A stretch of DNA of 49,653 bases from Candidatus Aenigmatarchaeota archaeon (lineage in GTDB: Archaea > Aenigmatarchaeota > Aenigmatarchaeia > JACPZZ01). The position numbers and the translations under genes are program-made. Within the stretch, counting starts at the first letter, position 1. Every line of letters starts with the position of its first letter. The DNA lies in contig JACPAF010000001.1 of assembly GCA_016180965.1 (NCBI GenBank), positions 173,860 through 223,512 on the forward strand, in the 5' to 3' direction. The notes under the pieces were generated by a model. It was given only the letters and a program-made list of their open reading frames with translations. It was not told the DNA's origin and did not search any database. Positions 17,809 to 26,052 of the stretch are shown here, one piece after another.

Positions 17809-19226
17809 AAAAAATGGAACTGAGCGGAAATCAGAAAAAGCTTTTGGCATCGCTGGCCGTTGTCATATTTGTAATTTTCTCGTTTTCTGTGGCACTGAAA
17901 CTTCGGGCCACGCCGGCGTTAATAAATCCCCCGTGGTTGCCGCAATTTGACAGTTATTGGTTTTACAGGTACGCAAAGATGACAGTCGACAATGACATGA
18001 AAATACCTGATTGGGATTCGTTAAGTTATTTCCCGCCCGGCCGGCCTGCGGACAAGTCTACGCAATTTTACACTTATTTGTTGGCTTATTCTTTTGCGAT
18101 AGGCAAAAACTTTTTGCACGATTTGACCCTGGTGCAAAGCACCAAATGGGCGGCGGCCATATTGGCGTCTTTGTCCGTGTTTCCGGCTTATTTTATAGGG
18201 AAGTATATGGGCGGGCGCGTGGCCGGTCTGCTATCGTCGATATTAATCGCAGTCTCGCCGTCGATACTCGTGCGCACAGGAGCAGACCCGGATAACGATG
18301 GCGCGGTTGTTTTCTTGACAATGTTTTCATTTTTCGCTTTTACAAAACTGATAAAGGAGCCGAATTGGAAAAATGCGGCGCTGGCGGTTTTTTCCCTGAC
18401 TTTGTTCGCATTAAGCTGGTATCCGTTTTGGTACGTCGTCATGATATGCGTCGGCGGGCTGCTGTTCAACATAGCCCTGTCTTTCGGGCAATCGATTTTA
18501 GCGAAAAATAAAAAGATTTTCGAGTCGACAGTTGAAGATTCGAAAACAAAGCTGAAATATTCAGCCGCAGTTATCCTGGGCATAATAATAGTCCCGTTGT
18601 TGCTGGGAGTAAACACGCTAAGCTATTTTGGCGGTTTTATACTTTTTGGAACCGACCCGCAAGGGTCTTCCATAGTAAATATTTCCGTGGCAGAATTGCA
18701 GAAATTAAATATATTTTCCCTTTCCGGATGGGAGCAGGTTGTCGGGCGCACAGCAGGCCTGGAATTTTTCGGTTACATAATACCGCAGGTCCCGCAATTA
18801 TTTTCTTACTTGGTTGAGATAATCATCATAGCTTCTATGGCTTACGCATCGTGGAAATCCTACTCTGTAAAAAAGCGGGCCGAAACTTTTGTTTTTGGCT
18901 CTTCTTCGATAGCCGGCATTTTCCTTCTCCTGATGAATGCCAGTATGGTTTCGTTCCTGCAAATACTGATGTTCGTGGCGTTGGTGCAATATGCCATACT
19001 TGCGACATTCCGAAGGAACAGGTTCATGGGTTCGATACTTTTTGTCTGGGTTGGATTCACTTTTTACGCAATATCATCGGGCGTTCGTTTCACACTCCTG
19101 TTCGCGCCCGCGGCCGCGATAGCGTTTGCCGTGGGCTTGGGCGAGCTTTGGATGTGGGCGAACAAAAAAGAGGCTGGAATTATCGAAGCGTTAGAAAATA
19201 AAATCCATGGTGATAAAGATGGCTAG
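17805..19226 (+). CDS. aglB: Oligosaccharyltransferase STT3/AglB, N-terminal membrane part (split gene)
   Basis: A 473-aa protein with about twelve transmembrane helices, matching the catalytic membrane domain of STT3/AglB, which transfers lipid-linked glycan to Asn in N-x-S/T. The first-loop acid is in PQFDSYWFYRYAK (D49), the DxD-like acids are in GADPDNDGA near residue 160, and an SVAE segment near residue 294 fits the SVSE/TIxE loop motif. RFTLLFAPA near the end is the usual penultimate-helix region. The frame stops after ENKIHGDKDG, before the last helix and before the WWDxG domain, which continue in another frame from 19219. Single-chain homologues are normally over 700 aa. Confidence 0.88.
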   Translation: MKKMELSGNQKKLLASLAVVIFVIFSFSVALKLRATPALINPPWLPQFDSYWFYRYAKMTVDNDMKIPDWDSLSYFPPGRPADKSTQFYTYLLAYSFAIGKNFLHDLTLVQSTKWAAAILASLSVFPAYFIGKYMGGRVAGLLSSILIAVSPSILVRTGADPDNDGAVVFLTMFSFFAFTKLIKEPNWKNAALAVFSLTLFALSWYPFWYVVMICVGGLLFNIALSFGQSILAKNKKIFESTVEDSKTKLKYSAAVILGIIIVPLLLGVNTLSYFGGFILFGTDPQGSSIVNISVAELQKLNIFSLSGWEQVVGRTAGLEFFGYIIPQVPQLFSYLVEIIIIASMAYASWKSYSVKKRAETFVFGSSSIAGIFLLLMNASMVSFLQILMFVALVQYAILATFRRNRFMGSILFVWVGFTFYAISSGVRFTLLFAPAAAIAFAVGLGELWMWANKKEAGIIEALENKIHGDKDG

Positions 19227-20151
19227 CGTTATTTTGAGATCCACAATAGGCGCTTTGATAGTGATGTCTGTGTTGTCTGCGATATCAAGCGGTTTCTCCC
19301 TTTCTTCACAATTGGGACCTTCGTTAAACAGCAACTGGTATAACGCGATGATGTGGATCAAAAATAATACGCCCATAGATTCGATTGTAACTTATTGGTG
19401 GGACCAGGGACATTGGATAACCGGCATCGCTGAACGTGGAGCTTACGCAGACGGCGCACATTGCCCGCCGACTTCCTGCAAACCATACCCGTTAAACACG
19501 AGAATAGTTGATGTAGGCAGGGTTTTAACGACCAATGACGAAACTTTAGCGATTTCGATACTTTCGAAATATATGAATTTTACAAATGCGCAGTGCGAGC
19601 TTAATAAAAAGGCATTCGGGGGTATAGTTCCGTGCAAATCTCCTTCGGAAATGTACTTTTTGGCTGCGTCGGATTTGATAAGCAAATACCCCTGGCCGTC
19701 TTACTTTGGTTCTTTGTGGCCGACGTATTCAGGCACGGGAACACAGCAGCAATTTTTCCAGATACAGCTACAGCCGCTCAGGGACAATGCCGGAAATGTG
19801 GTGGGATATTATGACCAATGTTTACGGTTCGACGCTTCGAACAACTGCCAGACATTTAATTTCCTTGTGATAGAGCAGAATGGGAAACTATCAACAGTTT
19901 ATCAGAACAGGAATTTTGTGAAAACCACCGGCTATTTCGTCGGCGGGGAGCAAAAACTGGATGTTTACGAAAACTCGACGCTTGACGGCACATTTTGGAT
20001 AGATCCGTCTTACGGGTTTGCGTTTTACATGACACCTGAAGTGCAGAACAGCATATTCACAAAGCTTTACTTCTATGACGGCAAAGGGCTGGAACATTTC
20101 AAGCAGGTTTATTCCAACGGAGAGGTCAAGATATACAAAGTTGATTTTTGA
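19219..20151 (+). CDS. aglB: Oligosaccharyltransferase STT3/AglB, C-terminal part with WWDxG (split gene)
   Basis: A 310-aa protein with one N-terminal hydrophobic helix followed by a soluble extracytoplasmic domain. It contains TYWWDQGHW, the WWDxG sequon-recognition motif of STT3 enzymes, about 60 residues from the start. The domain is rich in Cys, Tyr and Asn (for example HCPPTSCKPYP), consistent with an external location. The start at 19219 is preferred because GGTGAT, a good archaeal Shine-Dalgarno, ends 4 nt upstream; an ATG at 19207 is the alternative. The start overlaps the stop of the first half by 8 bp. The halves could form a two-chain enzyme, or the split could be a sequencing error or a frameshift. 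Confidence 0.85.
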   Translation: MASVILRSTIGALIVMSVLSAISSGFSLSSQLGPSLNSNWYNAMMWIKNNTPIDSIVTYWWDQGHWITGIAERGAYADGAHCPPTSCKPYPLNTRIVDVGRVLTTNDETLAISILSKYMNFTNAQCELNKKAFGGIVPCKSPSEMYFLAASDLISKYPWPSYFGSLWPTYSGTGTQQQFFQIQLQPLRDNAGNVVGYYDQCLRFDASNNCQTFNFLVIEQNGKLSTVYQNRNFVKTTGYFVGGEQKLDVYENSTLDGTFWIDPSYGFAFYMTPEVQNSIFTKLYFYDGKGLEHFKQVYSNGEVKIYKVDF

Positions 20152-20155
20152 CGAC

Positions 20156-20162
20156 TTTTTTT
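20156..20162 (+). terminator. Oligo-T terminator after STT3
   Basis: Seven consecutive T residues occur 4 bp after the STT3 stop, before a new Shine-Dalgarno and gene. Archaeal RNA polymerase can terminate at such runs without a hairpin. Confidence 0.4.
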
Positions 20163-20197
20163 AATAACAGAACCCATAATTCAAAAGAGGATGTTTT

Positions 20198-21331
20198 ATG
20201 AGAATAGCAGTGCTCGTGCCGACGCCGCCGTGGATCGTGCATAGCGGTTTAGAGACCGTTGCATTTGAATCGGCCAAAAACCTTGTGAAACGCGGGCATG
20301 ATGTGGATATGATATGTTTACGTTCTGGCTCGCAGAGCGCAGAAACGCGCGACGGTGTGCGGGTTTTGTACGTCGGGAAAAAATTCGACACTAAAATACC
20401 TGCGATTAACCACCTTTTGAATTCGCTGACACATCTGTTAACCTCACATCGCGGAGTGGGAAAAAATTATGACGTCCTTTATGTGCACAAAGGAATCGCG
20501 ATTCCTCAGTTAATGTGGAAAATACCTTCGGTAAAATATTCCTACGGGGAATTTTTACATTGGAGTCCTGTCACACTAACTAACACATCTATAGACATGT
20601 TCGACATTTACACCTCGAAGAAAGTTATTGCATGCTCAGATTTTGCAAAAAATCAGATAGAAAATTTTCCTGGCATGCGTGGCAAGGTCGAAATGATAAC
20701 GCCCGGCACATACACAAAAATTTTCAGGCCGTCGGCGAAAGATAAAAAAATCCAGAAAACGCTTGGATTAGGCGAAAAAGACAAAGTTGTGATATTCGCG
20801 GGGCGGGTCACGGAATCAAAAGGCTGCGGAGATCTGGTTGATATAGCGGGAATAGTGAATAAGGAAAATAAAAACGCCAAGTTCCTGTTTGTTGGGAGCC
20901 ATCAAAAAAGTTATTTGTCCAAGTTGTTGAAAAAAGCCGCGGCTTTGGGAATCCAAGATAACCTGATATTTACAGGGGACGTGGATTATTATTCTATGCC
21001 GAAATATTACGCGCTTTCGCATGTGCAAGTTCTGCCTTCGCACATGGAAGCGTTTGGTATGGTAAACATCGAGGCGCAGTCCTGCGGTATTCCTTCCATA
21101 GCCTACGACGTTGGCGGGGTCAATTCATCTATAGACGACGGTGTTACAGGTTATCTGGTAAAAATGGGTGATAAAAAAGATTTCGCATCTAAAATAAATC
21201 TCCTTTTGTCCGATGAGAAACTGCGCAAAAGGATGGGCGCTGCGGGCAGAAGGCGCGCAACAAAAGAATTTGACTGGTCTATAATAGCCAGAAAAGTTGA
21301 AAATGTTTTGAAAGAGGTTGTTGGCCAATGA
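20198..21331 (+). CDS. Family 4 glycosyltransferase (GT-B fold)
   Basis: A 377-aa GT4 enzyme. The N-terminal strand MRIAVLVPTPPWIVHSG and helix carry the acceptor domain; the donor domain has VVIFAGRVTESKGCGDLV and the motif MEAFGMVNIEAQSCGIPSIA near residues 282-301. GAGG at 20188-20191 lies close before the ATG. It starts a three-gene unit (GT4, GT2, GT4) joined by two 4-bp overlaps, placed downstream of STT3. The enzyme likely extends the same glycan, but donor and linkage cannot be predicted. Confidence 0.88.
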   Translation: MRIAVLVPTPPWIVHSGLETVAFESAKNLVKRGHDVDMICLRSGSQSAETRDGVRVLYVGKKFDTKIPAINHLLNSLTHLLTSHRGVGKNYDVLYVHKGIAIPQLMWKIPSVKYSYGEFLHWSPVTLTNTSIDMFDIYTSKKVIACSDFAKNQIENFPGMRGKVEMITPGTYTKIFRPSAKDKKIQKTLGLGEKDKVVIFAGRVTESKGCGDLVDIAGIVNKENKNAKFLFVGSHQKSYLSKLLKKAAALGIQDNLIFTGDVDYYSMPKYYALSHVQVLPSHMEAFGMVNIEAQSCGIPSIAYDVGGVNSSIDDGVTGYLVKMGDKKDFASKINLLLSDEKLRKRMGAAGRRRATKEFDWSIIARKVENVLKEVVGQ

Positions 21332-22314
21332 ATTCAAAAAAGGTTTCAATAATCGTTCCTACTTACAACAGGTCCGGAGACATAAAAAAAGCTGTCGAAT
21401 CCCTGATGGAAATTGATTATCCGGACTATGAGATTATTGTGGTCGATGATGCTTCCAAAGACAATACTTCGGAAGTTTTGAAAAAATTCGGGAATAAAAT
21501 ACGTTTGATCGTGAGGAAAAAAAACGGCGGTCCGGCCGCAGCGCGCAACGACGGCATACGCGCGGCGAAAGGCAGGTTTATAGCGTTCACGGATTCCGAT
21601 TGCACAGTATCGAGGAATTGGATAAAAACGCTTGTTAAATTCCTAAACACATTCAAATTGCCAGACAATGTGGCCGGCGTTTGCGGTACAATTTATCCGC
21701 CTAAAGACGCAAATTTCCTGATGAAATTAATTTATTTCATGCCCCAGATGGACGGGAATACGATGCTGGCGGAGAAAAAAAACAAGCCGTTCCAAGTTAA
21801 CAACATATCCTGCAACAATGCGGTTTGGCGCGCCGATGTAATAAAAAAAATGAGAAGCTTCGACGAATCTTTTTTCAAAAATTTCCGGGCCGTTCCGGAA
21901 GATTCCGAGCTGTGTTATCGTACTTTGAAAAGCGGATATAAATTTTACATGTATCCTGGAGCTGAAACGTATCACCATTTCCGCCCCACGCTAAAAGAAT
22001 TTTTAAAACAGTCTTACAGGGCGGGCAGGGGCGGCGGGGTTGTGTTGTTAAAACATAAAGACTGGTTTGGGTGGCAAACGCCCCTGATTTTTGGTTTTAT
22101 ACCAGTCCTTTTCTACCCTGCCGCGTGGCCATTTGTGGCGCTGTTTGGAATTTACATATCATCGCCGATTTTAACCAGGCCGAACATGGATATATTTGAG
22201 AAAATAACCTTGTTTTTGGCTGCAATTCCTTTGTGGATATTAAAATCGACTGCTAACGTAATCGGTTTTTGGGAAGGTTTGTTTGAGGCTGTAACAAAGA
22301 GGCTGGAGAAATGA
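21328..22314 (+). CDS. Family 2 glycosyltransferase with C-terminal membrane helices
   Basis: A 328-aa GT2 enzyme. The catalytic domain contains IIVVDDASKDNT (about residues 36-47), the GGPAAARNDG segment typical of rhamnosyl- and other chain-extending transferases, and the DSD metal site at 89-91. PEDSELCYR near residue 190 matches the ED/DxD base region. Two hydrophobic segments near residues 250-275 and 288-310 suggest it is membrane-anchored. ATGA overlaps link it to the GT4 genes on both sides. It probably adds a residue of the surface glycan at the cytoplasmic face. Confidence 0.87.
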   Translation: MNSKKVSIIVPTYNRSGDIKKAVESLMEIDYPDYEIIVVDDASKDNTSEVLKKFGNKIRLIVRKKNGGPAAARNDGIRAAKGRFIAFTDSDCTVSRNWIKTLVKFLNTFKLPDNVAGVCGTIYPPKDANFLMKLIYFMPQMDGNTMLAEKKNKPFQVNNISCNNAVWRADVIKKMRSFDESFFKNFRAVPEDSELCYRTLKSGYKFYMYPGAETYHHFRPTLKEFLKQSYRAGRGGGVVLLKHKDWFGWQTPLIFGFIPVLFYPAAWPFVALFGIYISSPILTRPNMDIFEKITLFLAAIPLWILKSTANVIGFWEGLFEAVTKRLEK

Positions 22315-23438
22315 AAATTTGCTTGTTGACATCATACCCGCCGGACAGGTGCGGCGTATCGGATTATTCGGAACGTCTTGTTGTAGAACTAAAAAAATCC
22401 GGCAACGAAGTCATGATAATATCAAGGGATGGCGAGCGTGTTAAGGGTGAGAAAAACGTGGAGCGTTTTATAGCGACTAAGAAGGTCAAAAGATCTCTCA
22501 CGCAAATAGCGGAAGAATTAAAAGGTATGGATAGGGCCAAGAAAGACGCAGACAAAACTTTGGAAATAATAAATAATTTCGGCGCAGATTTGGTGCATAT
22601 ACAATATGAGCCCGGCCTTTACAACCTTTTTTTTGTTCCTATGCTACTCCATAAGTTAAAAAAATTGAAAATAAAATCCGTAGTTACGCTTCACGCAATG
22701 GATTATTTTCCGTTAAACGTTTTCCATAGAACTTTCCTTTACCGGAAGCCGGATAAAATAATCGTTCATACTAAAACCCATTATGAAATTTTGCGCGATT
22801 CGCTGCCCAAGCGTATAACAGGTAAAATAGAAATGATACCTATGGGGTTGGTCAAAGAAAAAACAGGCAAAGACGGCAATTATATCTTGTTCTTCGGGTT
22901 TCTCAACCAGCATAAAGGCGTTGAGGAGCTGTTAAATGCATTTTCAAAATCGGATACGAAGGCAAAACTTTTGATAATCGGGAGCATAAATCCGATCTAC
23001 AAGACGGATGTCGAATACAAAAATAAAATAGAAGGCATGATAAAATCCTTGGACATCGGGGACAGAGTGAAATTTATCCACGATTTCGTTCCTTCGGGCA
23101 AATTGGAAAATTACATCCGGGATTCGATGTTCGTTGTTTTCCCTTATCGTTCATCATATTCCGGAGGACAGAGCCAGGCGATACTCGACTCCTTAGTTTT
23201 CGGGAAACCTTTGATAGTAACTAAACAGGCCAGAGGAAATTTAGTTGACGGCAAAAACGCTATTGTAGTGAATCCCGGCAACGTTAATGAGTTACGCGAC
23301 GCGATACAGCGCCTCGCCGGTTCTAAAAAATTTAGAATGACGTTCTCGATTAACAACAGGAAACTTGCCAAAGAGCTTCGCTGGTCCAATATAGCTAAGT
23401 TGACTGCGGGTGTTTACAATGAATTATTATCATCGTAA
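22311..23438 (+). CDS. Family 4 glycosyltransferase (GT-B fold)
   Basis: A 375-aa GT4 enzyme. It begins MKICLLTSYPPDRCGVSDYSE, a form common in GT4 proteins, and the donor domain contains YILFFGFLNQHKGVEEL followed by YSGGQSQAILDSLVFGKP, where the usual EX7E first glutamate is replaced by a glycine-rich loop. It is the last gene of the glycan block, overlapping the preceding GT2 by 4 bp. Its last 9 bp also overlap the 3' end of the convergent regulator gene, so no room is left for a separate terminator. Confidence 0.86.
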   Translation: MKICLLTSYPPDRCGVSDYSERLVVELKKSGNEVMIISRDGERVKGEKNVERFIATKKVKRSLTQIAEELKGMDRAKKDADKTLEIINNFGADLVHIQYEPGLYNLFFVPMLLHKLKKLKIKSVVTLHAMDYFPLNVFHRTFLYRKPDKIIVHTKTHYEILRDSLPKRITGKIEMIPMGLVKEKTGKDGNYILFFGFLNQHKGVEELLNAFSKSDTKAKLLIIGSINPIYKTDVEYKNKIEGMIKSLDIGDRVKFIHDFVPSGKLENYIRDSMFVVFPYRSSYSGGQSQAILDSLVFGKPLIVTKQARGNLVDGKNAIVVNPGNVNELRDAIQRLAGSKKFRMTFSINNRKLAKELRWSNIAKLTAGVYNELLSS

Positions 23439-23954
23439 CATGTCTAATTTTGTTATTATACCGCAAATTTTGCCTTTTGATGAGATTAAAACCGCCTGGT
23501 GAAATTCCAGCAATGCAGGCAATATGCCAACATCTTCGTTTTCGTCCACAATAGGAAACGGTTTTTCCATGATGTTTCGCACCCGTTTACCTTCGATGTG
23601 TTCGAAATTTTTTAACAGCGTGCTTTCGCTTACGCTTCCGATGTGCATGGAATTTTTCATCACCGGTAACTGGGAGATTCCGTATCTGCGCATAATAACA
23701 AGGGTCTTTTTCACGCTGTCGTTAGGGCTGATGAATTTCACGTTACGTTCCATAAGGTCTTTGCATTTTTCAGTTTCCTTCGGAGTTATCGCTGACAGTA
23801 TTTTGTTAACAGTATGAAGCGTAGGGTTTACTTTTCCGTTTTCTATTTTTGCTATGTGAGCTTGGCTGATACCTATTTTTTCTGCCAGTTCCGTCTGTGA
23901 CAATAATGCTTTTTTCCGCAGCGATTTCAGGTAGCTCCCTGTAATTATAACCAT
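23430..23954 (-). CDS. XRE-family HTH transcriptional regulator with paired CBS domains
   Basis: A 174-aa regulator. Residues about 7-60 form an XRE helix-turn-helix ([27 protein letters not shown]), followed by two CBS repeats at about 65-120 and 122-174, ending in [13 protein letters not shown] pairs bind adenosyl ligands such as ATP, AMP or SAM and tune the attached domain. The gene is divergent from metK, and a perfect palindrome with 10-bp arms covers its start codon. A SAM-responsive autoregulator of the metK region is therefore an attractive guess, not shown. Archaeal HTH-CBS proteins of this build are known, mostly without assigned targets. Confidence 0.88.
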   Translation of the reverse strand: MVIITGSYLKSLRKKALLSQTELAEKIGISQAHIAKIENGKVNPTLHTVNKILSAITPKETEKCKDLMERNVKFISPNDSVKKTLVIMRRYGISQLPVMKNSMHIGSVSESTLLKNFEHIEGKRVRNIMEKPFPIVDENEDVGILPALLEFHQAVLISSKGKICGIITKLDMLR

Positions 23955-23965
23955 TGGTTATAATT
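23943..23965. promoter_or_regulatory. Perfect palindrome over the regulator start codon (candidate operator)
   Basis: AATTATAACC at 23943-23952 and GGTTATAATT at 23956-23965 are exact reverse complements around a 3-nt centre. The regulator's ATG occupies 23952-23954, so a dimer bound here would cover the start site of its probably leaderless transcript. It is also about 45-65 bp upstream of metK. Confidence 0.6.
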
Positions 23966-23973
23966 TTATCTAC

Positions 23974-23983
23974 AAATATATAT
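23974..23983. promoter_or_regulatory. Shared symmetric TATA element between regulator and metK
   Basis: AAATATATAT lies about 25 bp from the regulator ATG (23954, minus strand) and about 29 bp from the metK ATG (24008, plus strand). One near-palindromic element could therefore serve leaderless transcription in both directions. Confidence 0.55.
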
Positions 23984-24007
23984 CTTTATTCATACTATCC
24001 TTTGAAG

Positions 24008-25171
24008 ATGAATATGGCTAGAATAACTTTCATAACTTCGGAATCTGTGACCGAAGGGCACCCTGATAAAATTGCTGACCAGGTTAGCGATGCCATACTT
24101 GATAATTTGATAGCGCAAGACCCGAATTCGCGCGTTGCAGTCGAGTGCTTAACGACAACAGGTTTGGTCGTAGTCGCCGGTGAGGTTACTACGAAAGGTT
24201 ATGCGGACGTACAGGGGATTGTGAGAAAAACGCTGAAAGAAATCGGTTATACGGATCCTGCGTTTGGGATAGATAGCGAAGACGCGGGCGTTTTAGTTTC
24301 GATACACGGCCAAAGTCCTGATATTTCTCAGGGAGTTACGCAAACAGATGTAAAGGAACAGGGCGCGGGCGACCAGGGAATGATGTACGGGTTCGCTTGC
24401 AATGAAACGCCCGAATTAATGCCGCTGCCGATAATGCTTGCACACAAATTGACAAGGCGATTGGCCGAGGTTAGAAAAAGCGGTGAAATAAAAAACATCG
24501 GGCCTGACGGCAAATCGCAGGTCAGTTTGGAATATCATGACGGCGTTCCGAAAAGATTATCGGCGGTTGTGATAGCCGCGCAACACACCAGCGAAATAGA
24601 CGAGAATGAATTGAAACGCGAGATAACCGAGAAAGTGATTAAACCGGTGTGTAAAGATTATCTTGATTCCAACACACAGATACACATCAATGCGACCGGC
24701 AAATTCGTAATAGGCGGGCCCGAAGGCGATACGGGCGTTACCGGAAGGAAGATTATCGTTGATACTTACGGTGGTGTTGGAAGACACGGAGGCGGTTGTT
24801 TTAGCGGGAAGGATCCGACGAAAGTCGATCGTTCTGGAGCTTACGCGGCGCGTTATGTGGCGAAAAACATTGTCGCAGCTGGTCTGGCGGATAAATGCGA
24901 AGTTTCGATTTCATATTGCATCGGAATAGCTGAACCAACGTCGATCAATGTTGAAACTTTCGGGACTAATAAAATACCCGAAGAGAAGATTGCAGAATTG
25001 ATTAGGAAACATTTTAAATTGACGCCGAAATGGATAATCGACACTTTGCAGCTGCGCAGGCCAATATACAGGAAAACGGCTGCATACGGACATTTTGGCC
25101 GCAACGAACCGGAGTTTACATGGGAACGCACGGACAAGGCTGAAATACTGAGAAAAGAAGCCGGCCTCTAG
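24008..25171 (+). CDS. metK: S-adenosylmethionine synthetase, bacterial type
   Basis: A 387-aa MetK that joins methionine and ATP to make SAM, with phosphate and diphosphate released. It has the bacterial/eukaryotic-type signatures: [16 protein letters not shown] (residues 10-25), the [12 protein letters not shown] loop near residue 118, and [20 protein letters not shown] near 257-276. Length equals the usual 380-400 aa. Most archaea instead use a distinct MAT family of very different sequence, so transfer from bacteria at some point is likely. ATG at 24008 fits the TATA distance; an ATG two codons later is the alternative. The divergent CBS regulator may control it. Confidence 0.95.
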   Translation: MNMARITFITSESVTEGHPDKIADQVSDAILDNLIAQDPNSRVAVECLTTTGLVVVAGEVTTKGYADVQGIVRKTLKEIGYTDPAFGIDSEDAGVLVSIHGQSPDISQGVTQTDVKEQGAGDQGMMYGFACNETPELMPLPIMLAHKLTRRLAEVRKSGEIKNIGPDGKSQVSLEYHDGVPKRLSAVVIAAQHTSEIDENELKREITEKVIKPVCKDYLDSNTQIHINATGKFVIGGPEGDTGVTGRKIIVDTYGGVGRHGGGCFSGKDPTKVDRSGAYAARYVAKNIVAAGLADKCEVSISYCIGIAEPTSINVETFGTNKIPEEKIAELIRKHFKLTPKWIIDTLQLRRPIYRKTAAYGHFGRNEPEFTWERTDKAEILRKEAGL

Positions 25172-25175
25172 GAAC

Positions 25176-25185
25176 CTTTAATAGC
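25176..25185 (+). promoter_or_regulatory. TATA-like element before the 50-codon ORF
   Basis: CCTTTAATAG is centred about 26 bp before the ATG at 25206, the same spacing seen at the leaderless promoters of this window. Confidence 0.35.
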
Positions 25186-25205
25186 TTATTTCCTGTTTAC
25201 TGGTC

Positions 25206-25358
25206 ATGTGCAACGACGGAAACCATTCGGAACGAAGACATTTCCAGGCCTATTTGGCAACAGGTTCAAGCAACGGTTATCGGAGCGTTTTGAGCGGAGT
25301 TTCCAATGATTATGTTTCCCCGTCCAACGGAGTTTCATACAGGTCTTACAGACGCTGA
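25206..25358 (+). CDS. Small hypothetical protein, 50 aa
   Basis: A short open frame in the otherwise empty gap after metK. The product starts MCNDGNHSERRHFQAYLATG and ends SYRSYRR; it is hydrophilic, rich in Ser, Asn, Tyr and Arg, and has no membrane segment or known motif. A TATA-like element sits at the leaderless distance from its ATG, which is the main support. The last 24 bp overlap the 3' end of the convergent endonuclease gene. It could be spurious, or part of a metK 3' transcript. Function unknown. Confidence 0.4.
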   Translation: MCNDGNHSERRHFQAYLATGSSNGYRSVLSGVSNDYVSPSNGVSYRSYRR

Positions 25359-26006
25359 TCTCGGCGGGTTCAAATTCTTTTTATCGTATTTGCACACACC
25401 CATCAGAGGGCACATGTAACATTTCGGTCTTGCGGTCAGACAGACGCGCTGGCCGAATTCGACCATGCCCGAATTTATCCTGGGTATTTCTTTTTTATTG
25501 AAAATATTTTCCAGAGTCGCGCGTGTTTCTTCGTATTTCGCGTCTTTGCGAACCAGTCCTAAACGCTTGCTCACGATTTCTACGTGAATGTCGACGGGTA
25601 TTGTTGGAATTCCGTAAGCGTACAACGAAACTATGTCCGCTGTTTTGAAACCTACGCCCGGCAGCCTTAACAGCTCTTCACGTTTTTTCGGAACATTGCC
25701 GTCGTAATCACGGACCAATATTTCGCATAATTTTTTTATATTTTTCGATTTCTGCCTGTAGAATCCGCTGGGTTTTATCAGGTTTTGCAATTTTTCGATG
25801 CCCATGTTGATTATGTCTTCCGGGTTTGAAATCACAGAAAACAGGTTTTTCGCTGCTTCGTCCGTTTTGGCGTCCCTTGTTCGTTGAGACAAAATAGCTC
25901 CGATTAGCACACGGAACGGTTTCCCTATCACGTGGTATTTTTTGTCTCTTATTGTGCCATACTCAAGTACGATCTTACGGATTTTGTTTCGGATGTCCGT
26001 CACCAT
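25335..26006 (-). CDS. nth: Endonuclease III (DNA glycosylase/AP lyase)
   Basis: A 223-aa HhH-GPD base-excision repair enzyme that removes oxidised pyrimidines and cuts the abasic site. The helix-hairpin-helix LPGVGFKTAD holds the catalytic lysine at K121, and the catalytic aspartate D139 lies in IPVDIHVE. A C-terminal [4Fe-4S] cluster motif with C189, C196, C199 and C205 (spacing 6-2-5) is intact. Length matches the family. It is divergent from the helicase at 26053 with a 46-bp gap that contains a TATA-like TTAGTATAAC about 23-25 bp from both start codons. Confidence 0.93.
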   Translation of the reverse strand: MVTDIRNKIRKIVLEYGTIRDKKYHVIGKPFRVLIGAILSQRTRDAKTDEAAKNLFSVISNPEDIINMGIEKLQNLIKPSGFYRQKSKNIKKLCEILVRDYDGNVPKKREELLRLPGVGFKTADIVSLYAYGIPTIPVDIHVEIVSKRLGLVRKDAKYEETRATLENIFNKKEIPRINSGMVEFGQRVCLTARPKCYMCPLMGVCKYDKKNLNPPRSASVRPV

Positions 26007-26023
26007 GATTAAATAAATAGTCC

Positions 26024-26033
26024 TTAGTATAAC
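26024..26033. promoter_or_regulatory. TATA-like element shared by nth and the Lhr helicase
   Basis: TTAGTATAAC lies about 23 bp from the nth ATG (minus) and about 25 bp from the helicase ATG (plus). No Shine-Dalgarno is seen for either gene, so both transcripts may be leaderless. Confidence 0.4.
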
Positions 26034-26052
26034 TCTTTGTCTACGTGGTCAA

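Noticed and set aside
19195-19230. Programmed ribosomal frameshift joining the STT3 halves
   Set aside because: There is no slippery heptamer at the overlap, and a good internal ribosome site offers a simpler explanation.
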